This document shows positions 13,019 to 14,066 of a stretch of DNA of 14,066 bases, one piece after another; the first letter of the stretch is position 1, and the number at the start of each line of letters is the position of its first letter. A program made the position numbers and the translations under genes. The stretch is from JAKQIM01 sp964633225 (GTDB lineage Bacteria > Chloroflexota > Anaerolineae > Anaerolineales > UBA4823), in contig CAZWFQ010000079.1 of NCBI GenBank assembly GCA_964633225.1, positions 1-14,066 of the forward strand, in the 5' to 3' direction. The notes under the pieces were generated by a model. It was not told the origin of the DNA. It saw only the letters and a list, made by a program, of their open reading frames with translations, and ran no database searches.

Positions 13019-14066
13019 GTGAACACTTTGCTTGGCAAACATTGGCACCATCTTCAAAAAGAGGAAGTTCTTGACCTGCTGGACAGCGACCCCCAGAAAG
13101 GGTTGGATGTTTTTGAGGTCACGCACCGCCGCCAACGCTTCGGTTTCAACATCCTGACACCCCAAAAGGGCAAAAGCCCGCTGATTCGTTTCCTGCTTCA
13201 ATTCAACAATCCACTGGTGCTCATCCTGCTGGCCGCTAGTGTGGTCACGGCGATATTGAAAGATCCTACTGACGCGTTGGTGATCTTTGGCGTGGTGATG
13301 ATCAATGCCGTGATCGGGTATATCCAGGAAGCGCGCGCCGAGCACTCTATCGCTGCGCTGGCGAAGACGATGACCACCGAAGCGGCAGTGCTCCGCAGCG
13401 GCAAAATCACACGCCTGCCCGCAGCAGAACTGGTGCCTGGTGATATCGTCCAACTGCAAGCAGGCTCACGCGTGCCTGCCGACCTCCGCCTGATTGCCTC
13501 ACGCGACCTGCAAGTGACCGAGGCCACACTCACGGGCGAGTCCTTGCCAGTAGAGAAAGACGCCAATTTGCTCAATGCCCGCGATACCGTGCTGGCTGAA
13601 CGCCGCAACATGGCGTACGCATCCACCCTTGTCACTTATGGCACTGCCGCGGGCATTGTGGTAGCCATCGGCGATGGCAGCGAGATCGGACGAATCTCAC
13701 AGTTGATTTCCAGCGCTGCCGAATTAGAAACGCCCCTCACCCGCAAGATCGGCCAATTCAGCAAGGTGCTGTTGGTAGCCATATTAGCCTTATCAGCATT
13801 AACCTTTGGCATTGGGGTGCTGCGCGGCCAGCCCATTGTAGATACGCTGATGGCGGCGATTGCCCTGGCAGTTGGCGCCATCCCAGAAGGGCTGCCTGCT
13901 GCCCTGACTGTGACCCTGGCCATCGGCGTCTCGCGCATGGCGCGCCGCCGCGCCATCATCCGCAACCTGCCGGCGGTTGAAACCCTAGGCTCGACCACGG
14001 TCATCTGTTCGGATAAAACCGGCACCCTGACCCAAAATCAGATGACGGTGCAAGAAATCTACACCC
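13019..14066 (+). CDS. P-type cation-transporting ATPase, Ca2+-ATPase-like (partial, 3' end beyond window)
   Basis: The first 349 codons of a P-type ATPase; the gene runs off the window. Residues 1-60 form the cation-ATPase N-terminal domain (HWHHLQKEEVLDLL, then RRQRFGFNIL). Helices M1-M2 follow (about 68-105), then the actuator domain with TGES (172-175), helices M3-M4 with the ion-site motif PEGLP (289-293), and the phosphorylation motif DKTGTLT with Asp332. PEGLP and the overall pattern fit the P2A (SERCA/PacL) group, so Ca2+ or a related cation is likely; Mn2+ or other ions are not excluded. I chose the GTG at 13019 because AAAGGA (13006-13011) lies seven bases upstream; an in-frame ATG at 12995 has a poor site. 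It follows heliorhodopsin in the same direction, 105 bases away with no obvious promoter between, so co-transcription is possible. Confidence 0.9.
   Translation, partial: MNTLLGKHWHHLQKEEVLDLLDSDPQKGLDVFEVTHRRQRFGFNILTPQKGKSPLIRFLLQFNNPLVLILLAASVVTAILKDPTDALVIFGVVMINAVIGYIQEARAEHSIAALAKTMTTEAAVLRSGKITRLPAAELVPGDIVQLQAGSRVPADLRLIASRDLQVTEATLTGESLPVEKDANLLNARDTVLAERRNMAYASTLVTYGTAAGIVVAIGDGSEIGRISQLISSAAELETPLTRKIGQFSKVLLVAILALSALTFGIGVLRGQPIVDTLMAAIALAVGAIPEGLPAALTVTLAIGVSRMARRRAIIRNLPAVETLGSTTVICSDKTGTLTQNQMTVQEIYT

Noticed and set aside
12137..13459. A 440-codon open frame on the minus strand.
   Set aside because: It lies opposite the heliorhodopsin and ATPase genes, spans the intergenic hairpin, and its product is rich in His, Gln and Asp with no domain; it mirrors the codon pattern of the real genes.

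Overview
The window looks like chromosomal DNA of a Chloroflexota bacterium, probably Anaerolineae. The reasons are indirect: a secreted repeat protein ending in a YLPL(I/M)xR tail of the kind common in secreted Chloroflexota proteins, a heliorhodopsin (a family known from this phylum), and the mix of TetR/ABC-2 exporter, AbrB-type regulator and PEP-utilising enzyme genes. No rRNA, tRNA, CRISPR array, transposase or phage gene was seen.

Layout. (1) 55-957 (-): a membrane-anchored or secreted PHB-depolymerase/LpqC-like esterase, divergent from (2) 1085-2794 (+): a secreted protein built of six ~85-residue repeats (DUF7452-like), closed by a strong hairpin. (3) 2987-5798 (+): a TetR regulator, ABC ATPase and ABC-2 permease operon behind a perfect-consensus promoter that carries two dyad operators; it ends in a bidirectional terminator. 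(4) 5895-7097 (-): a solute-binding-protein-like gene that lacks a signal peptide. (5) 7310-8293 (+): a tocopherol-cyclase-family protein. (6) 8565-11392 (+): an AbrB-type regulator translationally coupled to a large PEP-synthase/rifampicin-phosphotransferase-like enzyme with an unusual N-terminal membrane hairpin. The promoter/leader of this operon holds a perfect 44-bp palindrome. (7) 11389-11681: a frameshifted, internally deleted copy of the 3' end of the repeat-protein gene. It abuts the enzyme gene so closely that it supplies the enzyme's last codons and stop, across a run of ten C. (8) 11715-11891 (-): a small or truncated membrane-protein ORF. (9) 12107-12913 (+): a heliorhodopsin, followed after a long hairpin by (10) 13019 to the window end (+): a P-type (Ca2+-ATPase-like) cation pump, cut by the edge.

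How the genes may work together. The TetR/ABC-2 trio reads as a self-regulated efflux system. The AbrB/enzyme pair reads as an autoregulated two-gene unit whose product may phosphorylate a small molecule at the membrane. Heliorhodopsin and the cation ATPase are co-directional and may share a transcript, which would put a light sensor next to an ion pump. The two copies of repeat-protein 3' sequence, including matching downstream DNA, form direct repeats around about 9 kb holding modules 3 to 6, which suggests past rearrangement. All functions are inferred from motifs read by eye; no database search was possible.
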